Below are positions 53,149 through 63,904 of a DNA stretch of 64,000 nucleotides, one piece after another. The first letter of the stretch is position 1, and each line of letters opens with the position of its first letter. The notes beneath the pieces are model-generated. The model worked only from the letters and a program-made list of their open reading frames with translations. It was not told the DNA's origin and did no database searches. The position numbers and the translations under genes are program-made. The DNA is taken from positions 17,002,879 to 17,066,878 of the forward strand of contig NC_071329.1 in NCBI RefSeq assembly GCF_010183535.1, given 5' to 3'. The DNA comes from Caenorhabditis remanei. Lineage: Eukaryota; Nematoda; Chromadorea; Rhabditida; Rhabditidae.

Positions 53149-54521
53149 TTAGTCTGTATCGCGCATGGCGAGCCAACGAGACACAGTACGAGCACTTTCA
53201 TTAGTAGATGATCCAGGAAAACCATCTTCGAAGAAAAGAGGGCCTTGTTCCATTCCCAACGACTTCTCAAGAAGGAAATTCATGGTTTCGTGATCGAAAC
53301 CGTCCGTAGTTGGGCGAATCAGATCTCTCAAGTCTCGTTTGGTTTTGATGCTTGAGAGAATCTTAGTCTGAAGTTATTTGATATAAACTAATTTGATTTC
53401 AAGAAAAGTGAGTTACTTACCTTCAATGGCTTCATGTCGTACCGGATTGCCATTCTCAACAACTTGTTGGAAGGCCCATTTTTCATTTCCATAAGGTGAT
53501 CCTTACACTTTTTGAGAATGTGCTCGCAGTCGAGCCGATCAGCGAGCTCGATGAGACCTTCGACGATGGAGTCTGAAATGAAAAAAGCATTTTTTATAGC
53601 ATTTTTGTAGTTACAGCATTTCTAGACGTGGTTTTCCGATTCAGTTGCTCAGAAAAGTTGGCCGCATTGTTATAAGCACGGCACGCTCCTCACAACCGCG
53701 CTCTACCAGAACCGAAAAAAATTGGGTGCGAATTTCAGAGTCTTAGAGAAAAAGAGACATTTTTCAAGGGTATTTCGGTGGGGCGTAGTTGTATGAAAAA
53801 ATTTTATCTGAAAAATGCTAAACCTGTGATATGGTGATAGTTGTGAGATACAGTTTTCTTTTCAGTCAAAAAATGCGTCAAAGGCACGCCAGACGATCTT
53901 CAAGACGCCATATAATCTATCTGGCGCGTCTTTGACGCGGTCTCTGAGTATCCCCAAAAGTCTCGTCCTGAAGTCCGGGACTGGCGCGCCTTTGACGCGT
54001 CGTCAAATTTCATATTCTTGAAATTGTTGAGTCAAAGTAGCAGCATTTTCAGCAACATTTTAGAGACGTGTCAGAGACACGCCAGACTGGCCTGGAGCGC
54101 GCCCGGGGCTGTTTGTAGTCAAAAACTCCTTTTTTCCGGAAAAAAATCAGTAACTAACCATCAACATACAGTACTCCATAAACCGCCTCCAAGAAGTTGT
54201 GGAACTGCGATGCGTCGAGATCTTTAATCTCGATCTCATCTTTCTCGGTTTCTTCAAATCCACCGAAAAACATGCGATGAAAGAATTTCGAGTGGACGGC
54301 AAGTTGCTGAAAATATAATGGCTATTTGGTCAAAATTTAAAATGAATGCTCACCTTCTTATTCACATAAAACTTGCGGTTTTGTACCAGAAGGACAACAT
54401 CATGGAGGTTCGTGTCGGATCCGACGAATTCCAGAATATTTTTTCTTGGAGATGTCTCTTCGGTTTCTCTCCTCAACAATACGCTGCATTGTCGCTTTGA
54501 TGGTGGAGCACCTTCTGACAT
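53149..54521 (-). CDS. BTB-domain protein, gene T
   Basis: Exons 54521-54354, 54306-54159, 53572-53421 and 53367-53149 give 228 residues, in phases 0, 1 and 0. The leader is basic (PPSKRQCSVLLRRETEETSP). The BTB domain reads DTNLHDVVLLVQNRKFYVNK, FFHRMFFGGFEETEKDEIEI and FHNFLEAVYG. The helical part is IVEGLIELADRLDCEHILKK. The C-terminal motif is DHETMNFLLEKSLGM, with a short tail ending MRDTD. Intron 2 (584 bases) contains a repeat shared with intron 3 of gene I (about 53670-53790) and GC-rich GGCGCGCCTTTGACGCG segments. No inactivating change was seen. Confidence 0.86.
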
Positions 54522-54755
54522 GATACGGCTGGGAACATGAATATTTGGTTTGAATAGGTAAAAAATAAGTTCAAGATAAATATCAAACGGTATTGGGGTA
54601 ACCGAGAGTGGTAGTGAGTAGAAACTTAAAAGAAAAATTGTAATTAAAAAATTGTATCTTTATTACCACTCACAAAAATAACAATTATTATTCAACAAGA
54701 CGGTTCAATTCCCTGATCGTCTATTATTCGAATCGTCGGATTGATCTCATCCTGT

Positions 54756-56315
54756 CTATGGGGGGAGGACCTTCTTTCTGATTCCTTGCACATCAAGGCT
54801 CTTCTCGAAGAGGAGGAATGTGTCCTCCGGTCCGTAAGTTGAAACGTCACTGGACGGCATGACTGTCTTGAGCTGTTCAATTGTCTTGATTTCGGAGAGC
54901 ACTTTGATCTGAAAAATAGAGGGAAAGAGTTTGTGGATTGAAGATATTTTGAGAGAATAGAAGAAATGTAAAAAGCTCTGTAACTATGCGGACCCAGCAG
55001 TGCAACGGGTAAGTTTTCTGAAACGCGCTCCGTCGCACACCGGTTGGCATAGTGCCAAAAAAGACCTGGCTGAGTGTCAAATTTGCATTTTATGTTTATT
55101 TGTTGTATCTTTCTATGAAACCCGCGACGCGCTCGGAAAAAATTCAAATATTTTCGTTGCGGACCTTACGCCTCGCACCTCGGAGAGGGGAAATGTTCCA
55201 AAGTTTTACGGGAATAGAAATTGGAGAAAAATCTAGTGATTAGCGATGATGAATCCCCAAAATCAGAAAAACATCAAAATTTAAGATTCTACAGTACTGT
55301 AACTTTATGGCCGCACCCAATAAGATAAAATTTCAGAGTAAAAGTAATTCAATTACCATCCAGCGCTCCCCCCTTCCCTCAAACTAACCTTCAACTTCTT
55401 CAACTCGAGATCGAACGCCCATTGTAACCTCTTCTTGGGGGACTCATTACTTTCCACCATCATATGGGTCAGACATCTTTTCTGGAGCCGCTCACACTCG
55501 AGCAGGCGAGCCATATGGATGACGCTGACAACATTGTGGTCTGGAAATATAGAAACGGTTTACAGTTGAGTTTGAAAAGAGACACCACTATTTCAAAATT
55601 CAAGATTTTTGATATGAACCGATTCAGAAAGTCAGGGAGGAACGAGTTATGAGACCTCAAAGTGCCAAAATTTGCACCTCGTCGTGCAGTTTTTCAGCTC
55701 ATTTCAATAAAAATTCTCCTTTTTGTGCTTGTTAAAGGAATACTTTCAAATTTATTTAACTAAAAATTCGAAAAATTAACATTCACGTGGATACAAGAAC
55801 AATTTCTATTGAAATGACTCTCTTCAGACTGATTTTCGGAGATGACTCCAAGAGAATTGTATTTTTTCAAAGGCTTTCTGAATCGATTCATGTCAGAAAA
55901 TCCTAAATATGGTTTCAGTTTTTTGTTTATTTGAACTTACCATTAATGTTTGTGTAGCCATTGATGACTTCTAGGAAGTTCTGGAAGTCCTTTGCCCTCC
56001 AGTCGTCCAACACAATCGGGCTCTCGGTGGTGGACGTCTTCTTTTCCACAAAGAAGGTGTTGTAGAACTCCTTTGAATGCTCGGCGAGCACCTGGAATTC
56101 GAGATTTTCAATATCGGGAGATGCCAAGTTGCTTGGGTTGAAAATTTGTGTCAGTATCGCAAAATGTTTTAAAAGCAAACGGAACTCACATTTTTCTTCA
56201 CGAAGAACTTCCTTTTCTCCACCTGGACAACAGCATCGAACAATCTTGGATCCGATCCATCGAATTTGGGAGCATCCGTCTTCTTGGAAGAACTTGATGG
56301 TCCTGGTTGAGTCAT
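54756..56315 (-). CDS. BTB-domain protein, gene U
   Basis: Exons 56315-56190, 56091-55941, 55540-55389 and 54908-54756 give 193 residues, in phases 0, 1 and 0. The leader is short (TQPGPSSSSKKTDAP). The BTB domain includes DPRLFDAVVQVEKRKFFVKK, EFYNTFFVEKKTSTTESPIV and FQNFLEVING. Exon 3 is basic (LLECERLQKRCLTHMMVESN). The C-terminal motif is reduced to EDTFLLFEKSLDV, with a tail of about a dozen residues. An acceptor (GAATGCTCAG) lies just upstream of the chosen ATG. Intron 3 (480 bases) includes the dispersed GCGCTCCGTCGCACA repeat. It is the end of the Q-U minus-strand series; gene V is divergent. Confidence 0.83.
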
Positions 56316-58863
56316 TTCTTCTTCTGGGGGAGTTGAGTAATCTGAGCATTCGAGTGTTAAATAGAAACGGTGAAAATGAATGAGCAAAAACGGAAAAAGA
56401 GAAAAAAACGAACAATTGATAGAAAAATGATCAGAAATCATCAGAAAACATCTGAAACAGACTACACAGTGAGTAAACGAATAAGATAATTAAAATTTAA
56501 TAAGTTTGAACAGATTTTTCTCGAATTTTCCTATTCATCGATTAGTTATCTACTGGAAAATACGTTTCAAACGCTATCTCTTCATTTTTTTTTCGAAAAA
56601 TATTGATTTTCAGTCGGAATTTTTAGGAGTTTCAAAATAAACAATGTCTCGAAACCGTATAAACAGAAATTTTAACACGGTTTCACCGAAATGGAAGTAC
56701 ATTTTGAAAAATGAAATGAATGGCGAGGTTTCTAACTCAAATATCTACATAACCTTACAATTTTCAGCTGTAAACCCTCTTAAACTAGTCAAAAAGCATC
56801 TTAAATCAATATAAAGTACAAGTTTCAACAAAAAGCCATTTTGAAAGGGTTTTTACCTAAAAAAAATATATATACTTCAAGCTTGAAATCATTGATTTTT
56901 AGCATAAATGAACCAGAAATTCAAGTTTTCAGCTCGAAAAGAACTTAAATTTTAAATTTTCAGCTGTAAATTTTCTTAAAATAATCAGAAAAACATCTTT
57001 AATCAATATAAAGTACATGATAATTGATATACCATACGAAACTTTGTATTTCAAGGTTTTTTTCCGGAAAAATCTGCGGGAAAATAAAATTTTTCAACAA
57101 TTTTGACAGTTTTTCTACATAAAAGTGGTATGTAGAAAGTTTTTACTGGTAAATAATGTATTTCTAGCTGTAAAATATTAAATTTCAGAATAAATGAACC
57201 ACAAATTAAGGTTTTCAGCTCAAAAACTCATTAAAATCTCAAATTTTCAGTACATAGATGACCGACAACTACATGGAAAAAGAGAGAGACGCAGCAGGAG
57301 AGAGAAGAAAACGAAAAAAGGAAAAAGAGAAGAAGAAGAAGAGGAAGGGCATTGACATATGTTCTCTCTGACCTTCGCGTCGTTTTCAACGTCCACGCGT
57401 GTGTCTTATCTCGTCTTCTCCTTTTCTACACCACCAACGGGGTTGGCAGAGAGAGCACACGGTACGGAGAGACCCCCTCCCCTGTTTTTAATCAAAGAGA
57501 TGCAGTGGTGGCCGAGGTGGGAAAAAGGGGGAACACACTTGTAGCATATGGTGTGGATAACCAGGGTGAAAGGGAGAAGAGAGAAAGTGTGTTGTTATTT
57601 TGTGTGTTCATTGGCAGGAAGGACAATCGGACGGACGGGGTGGGGGACTCCGTGAAATAGTGTGGGGCTAGAGAAAAAAAGAAGGTTAGAGACGGGGAGG
57701 AGGACGGCCCCTGAAACAAGCACGTCGGTGGTTTTTTTCTCTCCGTGTGCCTGCGTCTCCTATCATAATATACATTTTGGTTTTCTCTCTTCTCTTTCAT
57801 TTCGACTTTTTGTTCGATTTTTCGATTTTTCGCGGAAGATGCCAATCGGGAACGTTTTTTTTCGGGGGAGGCTAATTAGGGGTAATTAGTAGGAGGGTGA
57901 TTAGTGTATATTGATAAGGAAATAAGGCCAAATTTCAGAAAAGAAGTTTTTGAGAGAAAAAAGATTTGACTGATATGTACTTAATTTCTGTTATCTCACT
58001 GATTATTTTTGTAGAAAAAACCTGAAAAAGCGCCATTTTTTTAGTTGGTGGTTTAAAATTGTTGAGAATTTTCTATTTCATGATGATTCTGAAAAAAAAA
58101 CCTTTAAAGATAAAATTCTGTTTTTTTTTTGAGCAGTTCAAATTTTCAACGAAAAATTTAGGAATTCTGAATAGTGAATTTTGAAAATGGTATTCTGAAT
58201 TCAACATTAAAAATTCAAAAATACAAATTTTGATTTCAAATTTCAGACTCAAAATTTATATTTTGAATTTCATTCTAGAAATTATTTATTTTTTCCTGGA
58301 TTAAAGATAGTAGATTCTATGGCTCCACACCCCGAAAATAAGGTTCCAGAGCTCCTATTCAAAATTTTACTCCCATTTTTAGTATTTCCGGTCTAAACGC
58401 GGGAACGGCACACCAGCTCGAGCAAAGACATCGCTCTATGTACTTATCACTTTTGCAGGCATAGCAATTTGAGTAAAAACGCGCCAAAAAGCAGCCAGAC
58501 AAGATTTTTTTTTCATTTAGCATTATTAAAACTTAACGATACCATTTTCTGTATTTCCATCTAAACGCGCCAACAGCGCCCCCAGCGAGAGACATTGCCG
58601 TAAACTCATGGGTGTCCTTACTGCCAAAGTCACAGCAAGTTAATTGGAAACGCGCCCCAGGCGCCCCAGACAGAGCTCTAGTATTAGGATTTCATCTGAA
58701 ATAAATTTGAGCTTGGGTTTCTGTGGTAAAATTACCTCATCTCAGTGCCGAGTTTCTCTATCTCTCTTTCTTACTCTACTCTCTGGGTCACCTTTTTAAA
58801 AAAACGAAAATAAAAATACAATATTTCTTTCAGTATCTGTCACTCAACCCTACTCAAGAAATC
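56316..58863. other. Region between divergent genes U and V
   Basis: No gene is recognised in 2.5 kb. AT-rich DNA (56450-57240) is followed by a purine-rich run (57280-57350), a pyrimidine- and purine-skewed stretch (57360-57850) with a few uninterrupted but featureless frames, and GC-rich patches with GCGCCAACAGCGCCCC near 58565-58585. The promoters of U and V should lie at the edges. Confidence 0.4.
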
Positions 58864-60329
58864 ATGGCAGAAGCCCCAGCTCTCAAGAAACAAAGACTCT
58901 CCCAGGCTCGTAAGAACCTTCGGGAGTTTGATGGCTCCGACCCAAATCATTATGATATGATTCTGGTTGTCGAGGATGAGAAGTTTCATGTCTGCAAGAT
59001 GGTTAGTTCAGTTTTTTTTCTATTTAAAAGTTTGAAAATCTGACAAAAAAATAAGTCAAACTTTTTATCAAAAGAAAATCCCAATTTTCAGTACCTTGCC
59101 ATCCACTCTACCTACTTTAACACTCTCTTTTACGCCCCATTCGCTGAAAAAGAGAAAGAGTGGGTTGAGCTGAAAGAGGTCGGAGCCGAAGAGTTCCAAC
59201 ACTTCCTAGAATGCATTCATGGAGATCTCTGCGTTGATGGTAAGACTTTGATGATTCTGACACAAATTCCATAATTTTTTTCAGATCAATCCGTGGGTGG
59301 AATACTCCGTCTATCCAATATGTGGGAGGCAAAAACTGCGACTCAAAGATGTGAGCACTATTTGGTGCATGAGTCACGGATGTCCAAGAAGGAGAAGTTT
59401 GAGCTGGCGGATCTTTACAATCTGCAGATTTTGCAGGTAAAGTCTTTGAGTCGTTTTAAAACTATCTTAGAAATAGAAACCGCCGTATTAAAGGAGGTAA
59501 AGAGCGGGATGGTTTTGAAACGGAATAGTTTTAAAACAGGCATTTTCCAAACGGCTGGTTTGAAAGTGAGCATTTTTCATCGAGAAACATTTGAAAATTC
59601 GAAAATAGCAATTTTTTGAGCTAACTTCCCCCACTTTTTAAGAAAGAATTTTGCAATTTTCACTTCAAAAAACACTTTTTTTCAGCGTAAAGTAAATTTT
59701 TTTGTTCAAATCTTAATTATAAACTTGGCAACTTTTACACCCTTTATGGGCTTGTATAGAAAATCCTATTAAAAAGTTATGGCTCCAAGAATTGCTGACA
59801 CCTAAAAACGCATTACAATTTTAATAGGGGTAGGAATAACTTTCTAGGGAGACTCCATTGGAAAATGTGTTCAACTACAAAAATATGGATACTATACCCT
59901 CTGACTATAAAATATAAGATATTTCGAAATGGGATCTACCTTCCTCTTTTCCAACCCCTTTTTTTCCAGAACAGTCTCCTCGCCGACGTCACCACCGGTC
60001 CGGAGCTCCAACAAATCCTACCAATCGACCTATTGACTCTCAACCACGACTCCCGCGGTACAGTTCTCCGGAAGGCAATGGACCTCCTTACAGCTGCTCC
60101 TCCAGTCTTCTTTGACGAGCAGCTTGTTGCCGTCGAGGACAACGCCGCGCAAGTTGATCGTCCAGCATTTCTCCAGGATTTTGAGGTCGCACCTGCTCCA
60201 CCTCCTCTACTGGCCATGCAAAATCCGGGTCGCGCACCTCCACCAATGATGCAAAATTTTAACCTTTTGAATAACGATAATCTTTTGCAAGTGTTGAACA
60301 TGTTACAGAGAAACAATAATGTTGTTTAA
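58864..60329 (+). CDS. BTB-domain protein with Asn/Pro-rich tail, gene V
   Basis: Exons 58864-59001, 59092-59239, 59285-59436 and 59970-60329 give 265 residues, in phases 0, 1 and 0. A basic leader (APALKKQRLSQARKNLREF) precedes the BTB domain (DPNHYDMILVVEDEKFHVCK, YFNTLFYAPFAEKEKEWVEL, FQHFLECIHG). Exon 3 reads LRLSNMWEAKTATQRCEHYL. The C-terminal motif is QILPIDLLTLNHDSRGTVLR with KAMDL in place of KSLEL. The tail is acidic, then Pro-rich, and ends in an Asn/Gln/Leu-rich stretch (NLLNNDNLLQVLNMLQRNNN). An acceptor (TTTCTTTCAG) precedes the ATG by 32 bases. It is tandem with gene W on the plus strand. Confidence 0.87.
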
Positions 60330-60615
60330 ATTATATATTTTTTAAGCTCCTCCCCCTCACTCCCCCGATTATTATAAGACATTCCCCGTAGTTTCACTTC
60401 ATTTGTATGCACACTCCCAGTATTAGTTGATCTCCCCCGGTTCACCAAAAATTTAATATAATTAGATTTAATTTTAAACTGATGATTCCTAAAAAATGTT
60501 TTCTTGTTGGTTTTTCATTAATTCCCGTTTTTGTTTATGATGTTTTTTGACATTACCTTTGCTATCTCTATTATTAACTTTAATTAATTAAAACTATAAC
60601 AATTTTACAGAAACC

Positions 60616-61814
60616 ATGACGGAGTCTCGAAAAAGAGAACACTCGGACTTAGCTGCCCCACGTGAGACGAAGAAGTACATCCGAGACTTTGGAGTTTTTG
60701 ACGAAACAACTTCGGACGGTGTTCTTGTCGCCAGCGGAAGGAAGTTCCATGTCAGCAAGCATGTAAGTGGTATAGGGGAAAATGGCTAACTTTGACAGCG
60801 TATTTCGGTGTCACTTAACTCTCCGACAAATTTTATTTTGTATGGGTAAGACAGAGCAAAAATAGCGTATTATTTTTGTAGTTGATCATTTTTTGTAGGG
60901 GCACTACCATGAAAGTTACAGGTTGTCAAAGTGAAAAGCTTCAAAATTTCGCTGAAATGCACTGAAATTAGAATTGGCTTCGATTAGTTGTAACATTCGT
61001 AGTAGTGTCTCTACAAAAAATGGTCGATTACAAAAATAATCTACCATTTTTGCTCTGTTCCATCAATGCAAAATAAAAGTTGCTCTACAATCAAGTGACA
61101 CCAAAATACACTGTCAAACTTAGACATTTTCCACTGAAAATAGCCAAAGTTGATAACATTTTGAGCGGTACTGTAGTTCTGTTAATATAAAATCCAAATA
61201 TTTCCAGCACCTTGCCTCTCACTCCGACTTCTTCAAGTCGATGTTCTTCAAAGAGTTCGATGAGTCCACCAAAGATGAGATCGTGCTGGAAAATGTGGAA
61301 GCGGAAGAACTTCAGAAGTTTCTGGAGACAATCAATGGAGAGCTCTGCATTGACGGTAGGCACAGTAACATAACTCAAATACTTGCTCCTTTTCAGACAA
61401 ATGTGTTGATGGAGTGCTCCGTCTCTCCGACATGTGGTGTGCCACGACTCCGATGAATGCGTGCGAACGCTTCCTGATGCGAGACTCTAAGAAATCGAGG
61501 AAGGACATCTTCTCGATTGCTCGCGGTTACAATTTGCAGAAATTGAAAGTAATACTACCCACACAGCTTCAAAGTGTAGTTGAATCGTTCTGCGTTTTCA
61601 GGATGACCTCATCTCCAAGGCCAACAACCACGCAGAGCTTCAGTCGATTCTCCCGAATGATGTGATGAGTCTGGACCACGCCACAATGGGAGCCATCTTG
61701 AAAAAATTCTCGGCTCTTACTACCTCTCACAGCAGAGTAGGTCATTATGAAGGAGCCCCACAATACTATTCTCATCACAAGCCAATTCCTCACCCTACAT
61801 ATTCTCCTACATAG
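60616..61814 (+). CDS. BTB-domain protein, gene W
   Basis: Exons 60616-60762, 61208-61355, 61397-61548 and 61602-61814 give 219 residues, in phases 0, 1 and 0. The leader is short and charged (TESRKREHSDLAAPRETKK). The BTB domain reads DGVLVASGRKFHVSKH, DFFKSMFFKEFDESTKDEIV and LQKFLETING. Exon 3 has LRLSDMWCATTPMNACERFL, close to gene V. The C-terminal motif is SILPNDVMSLDHATMGAILK with KFSAL. The tail is His/Tyr/Pro-rich. A GT at 61737 and an AG at 61813-61814 would allow a further intron and a different end (NQHAADAPAALNAQQN, stop at 61863-61865), so two isoforms are possible. Intron 1 carries a palindromic MITE. An AATTTTACAG acceptor lies five bases before the ATG. Confidence 0.86.
60772..61173. 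mobile_element. Palindromic TA-type MITE, copy 5, in intron 1 of gene W
   Basis: The right end CATTTTGAGCGGTACTG plus TA is intact. The left end is truncated and begins inside the family at GGAAAATGGCTAACTTTGAC. Internal segments match copies 1-3. Confidence 0.65.
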
Positions 61815-61865
61815 AATCAGCATGCAGCCGATGCACCAGCTGCTCTGAATGCTCAACAAAATTAA

Positions 61866-62257
61866 ATCAATTTCAAAGCTCCGTCTCAATTTTTTCTCAA
61901 ATTTCCTCTTCGTGGTCATGTGGTTCCCCATGTCCGCCATGCAAAAATCTTGGCTCTTTCCAATGTCTCCGGATTGTGAGAAATGCTCTTTCATGCTGAT
62001 TTTCTGTCAATAAAATATAATAAAAAAAATAGAATTTTCCATCTGTCAGTTTTCGTTTCAGTTTTTATTAGTACATTCTTAGATCAGGGGCTACTGTAAA
62101 TACACCATCTGGTTTTAAAAGTTTTTTCACAGACAGCATTTGCACATTTTGACGGTTGCATTTTTTTCCAAGATGCACGATCTGTTGTCCAAATTTGTTT
62201 GAACAGATATTTTGATTAAACGAGGAATAAAACAAAACTAAACCATTCTTTATTTTT
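61866..62257. other. Region between convergent genes W and X
   Basis: Contains an AATAAA near 62010 and AT-rich DNA. No gene is recognised. Confidence 0.4.
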
Positions 62258-63182
62258 TCAAGAGAAAAAACGTTGAAGATCAATAGTCACAAGACTGAGA
62301 ACGAACACCACTTGAAGCATGAGATGTCGTGAATGAGAAACAGATTCCACTGCAGTAGTAGTTTCGATTCTAAAAAATAAAAAATAAGACTGATACTTCA
62401 ATGACACTAACGACAACTCACTGTTTTTGAGTGGTTATTTTAATTGTCGAAGTAGACGGGACCAAAAAAGAACACAATCCGTCGTTGTTTCCATATCCAT
62501 CAAAGCATTCCGATCCAGGATTTCCTTTCACATTCATTATACTTTTCACCACATCTTTATCTGTTTTAATGCCAACAAATGCTCTTCAAAAATTTCCGCT
62601 TGAACCATTTCATTTCATTATAATCTTACCCCGGTGCAAGTGCGCATAGTATTGAAAAATATAATGGGTCAAAATTTTCGTAACACAAAATGTGCCGATG
62701 AACTGGTGCAAGAAGAGTTATAACTTTGGTACTACTAAGAATATTGAAACCGTCTTTGATCTGGTCGGCTTCGATTTGAGCAATGATTTTATCCAGTGTC
62801 TCAAGAAACTTTTTGCAAGTCCATTCGAAAGTGAAGTCTCTTTTTTCGTTTCTCCCTAGTTCATCATGCAAATCTTGTTTTTTTTAGTCTCAAGTAGAAG
62901 TTCTTCATTCCATGTCTGAAAATAAAAATTTTTGAATGGATAAGTATTCAATAAAAACATTACCAGCTCATGCATGTCAGCAATATTGTGTTTTTTTGCA
63001 AACGACCGGCGTACGTTATTAATTTCCTGAACAAATTGGTCAAACTCTGCTTGCGTAGTTGGACGTGGTGTTGAGGTTGAAGGGAGTGACGTGGCGGAAG
63101 AAGGATTATCAGACTGTGTAGAAGATGCAAGGGAAACTCCGAGTATGAGGAGTGCGAAGACAACCCATGGTGTGATGATCAT
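62258..63182 (-). pseudogene. Secreted-type protein with one-base frameshift, gene X
   Basis: Exons 63182-62964, 62915-62630, 62583-62422 and 62369-62258 fit together except that exon 2 is one base short of the required phase (286 bases). The break is at a run of eight T on the plus strand (62878-62885): upstream the frame reads TWNEELLLETK, and downstream the open frame is HDELGRNEKRDFTFEWTCKK. The product starts with a clear signal peptide (IITPWVVFALLILGVSLASS), then a Thr/Ser/Pro linker, then NNVRRSFAKKHNIADMHEL, and ends with a hydrophobic segment (HLMLQVVFVLSLVTID) that could be a membrane or GPI signal. I do not recognise the family with confidence; the first part vaguely resembles nematode CAP/SCP-like proteins. 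A sequencing error in the homopolymer would make it an intact gene. Confidence 0.55.
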
Positions 63183-63492
63183 TTTGCAGGAGAGGAAGTT
63201 TTTGAACTTCAAAACTGACTAAAATCTCTGCTTTCTCCGCTTTTATATATCCATTATCAAGATGACCTTTGCGATACAAAAAACACGTGGTCAGAGGTTG
63301 AAACGTTTGAAATTTTCAGTTTTTAGATTTTGTATGTCTGTAGGAAATGGTTGTTTTTTCTATACCGTTTTTCTTCTAACATACAGCAAATGATCAAAAA
63401 ATTTTGCCTATTGATCCCCTTTTTGACATATACGTTTCCAGATTCATACTTTCTTGTGTAACTCTACTGAATCGTGTCCGTTTTGCATACAC
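63183..63492. promoter_or_regulatory. Upstream region of gene X
   Basis: A TTTTATATAT stretch at about 63240-63250, some 60 bases before the start codon, is a plausible TATA-like element. Nothing else is recognised. Confidence 0.35.
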
Positions 63493-63840
63493 TTTTTTTG
63501 ACAGATAGCTGAAACGTTCAGCAATAAGGACATAAGTTTTTTAAAATAATCATCATATTAAATTTTATCGTTAATCAATTTTTCCTGCTCAGGTTTTTAG
63601 AAGAAGAACACGATGCTCAGGTTTTAAGAAAAAAGATCCAACGTAATTTTTTGCTTATCCAAACATTTCTCATAATTTTGTCATCAAAAACTCAATAACT
63701 CCTAGAGAAAAATAAAAAGTTGTTTTTAATTTTCAAATCACGGTCAGGAAAAATTGATTATCGATAAAATTTGAGATGATGATTTTTTCAAATAACTTAT
63801 TTTCTTATTGCTGAATGTTTCAGCTATCTGCCAAAAAAAA
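63493..63840. mobile_element. Foldback MITE with TTTTTTTGACAGATAGCTGA ends
   Basis: The left arm (63493-63590) and the complement of the right arm (about 63745-63840) match over roughly 95 bases, including CAGATAGCTGAAACGTTCAG, AAATTTTATCGTTAATCAAT and TTTTTCCTG. The central 150 bases are unique. No target duplication is evident. Confidence 0.7.
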
Positions 63841-63904
63841 GCCCTCACTTATGCTCGCTACTGCAGAAATTCAAATATAGATCATGACCATATTACTCAC
63901 AAGA

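Noticed and set aside
57492..57845. 117-residue minus-strand frame upstream of gene V
   Set aside because: Pyrimidine-rich skewed sequence without codon-like structure or splice context.
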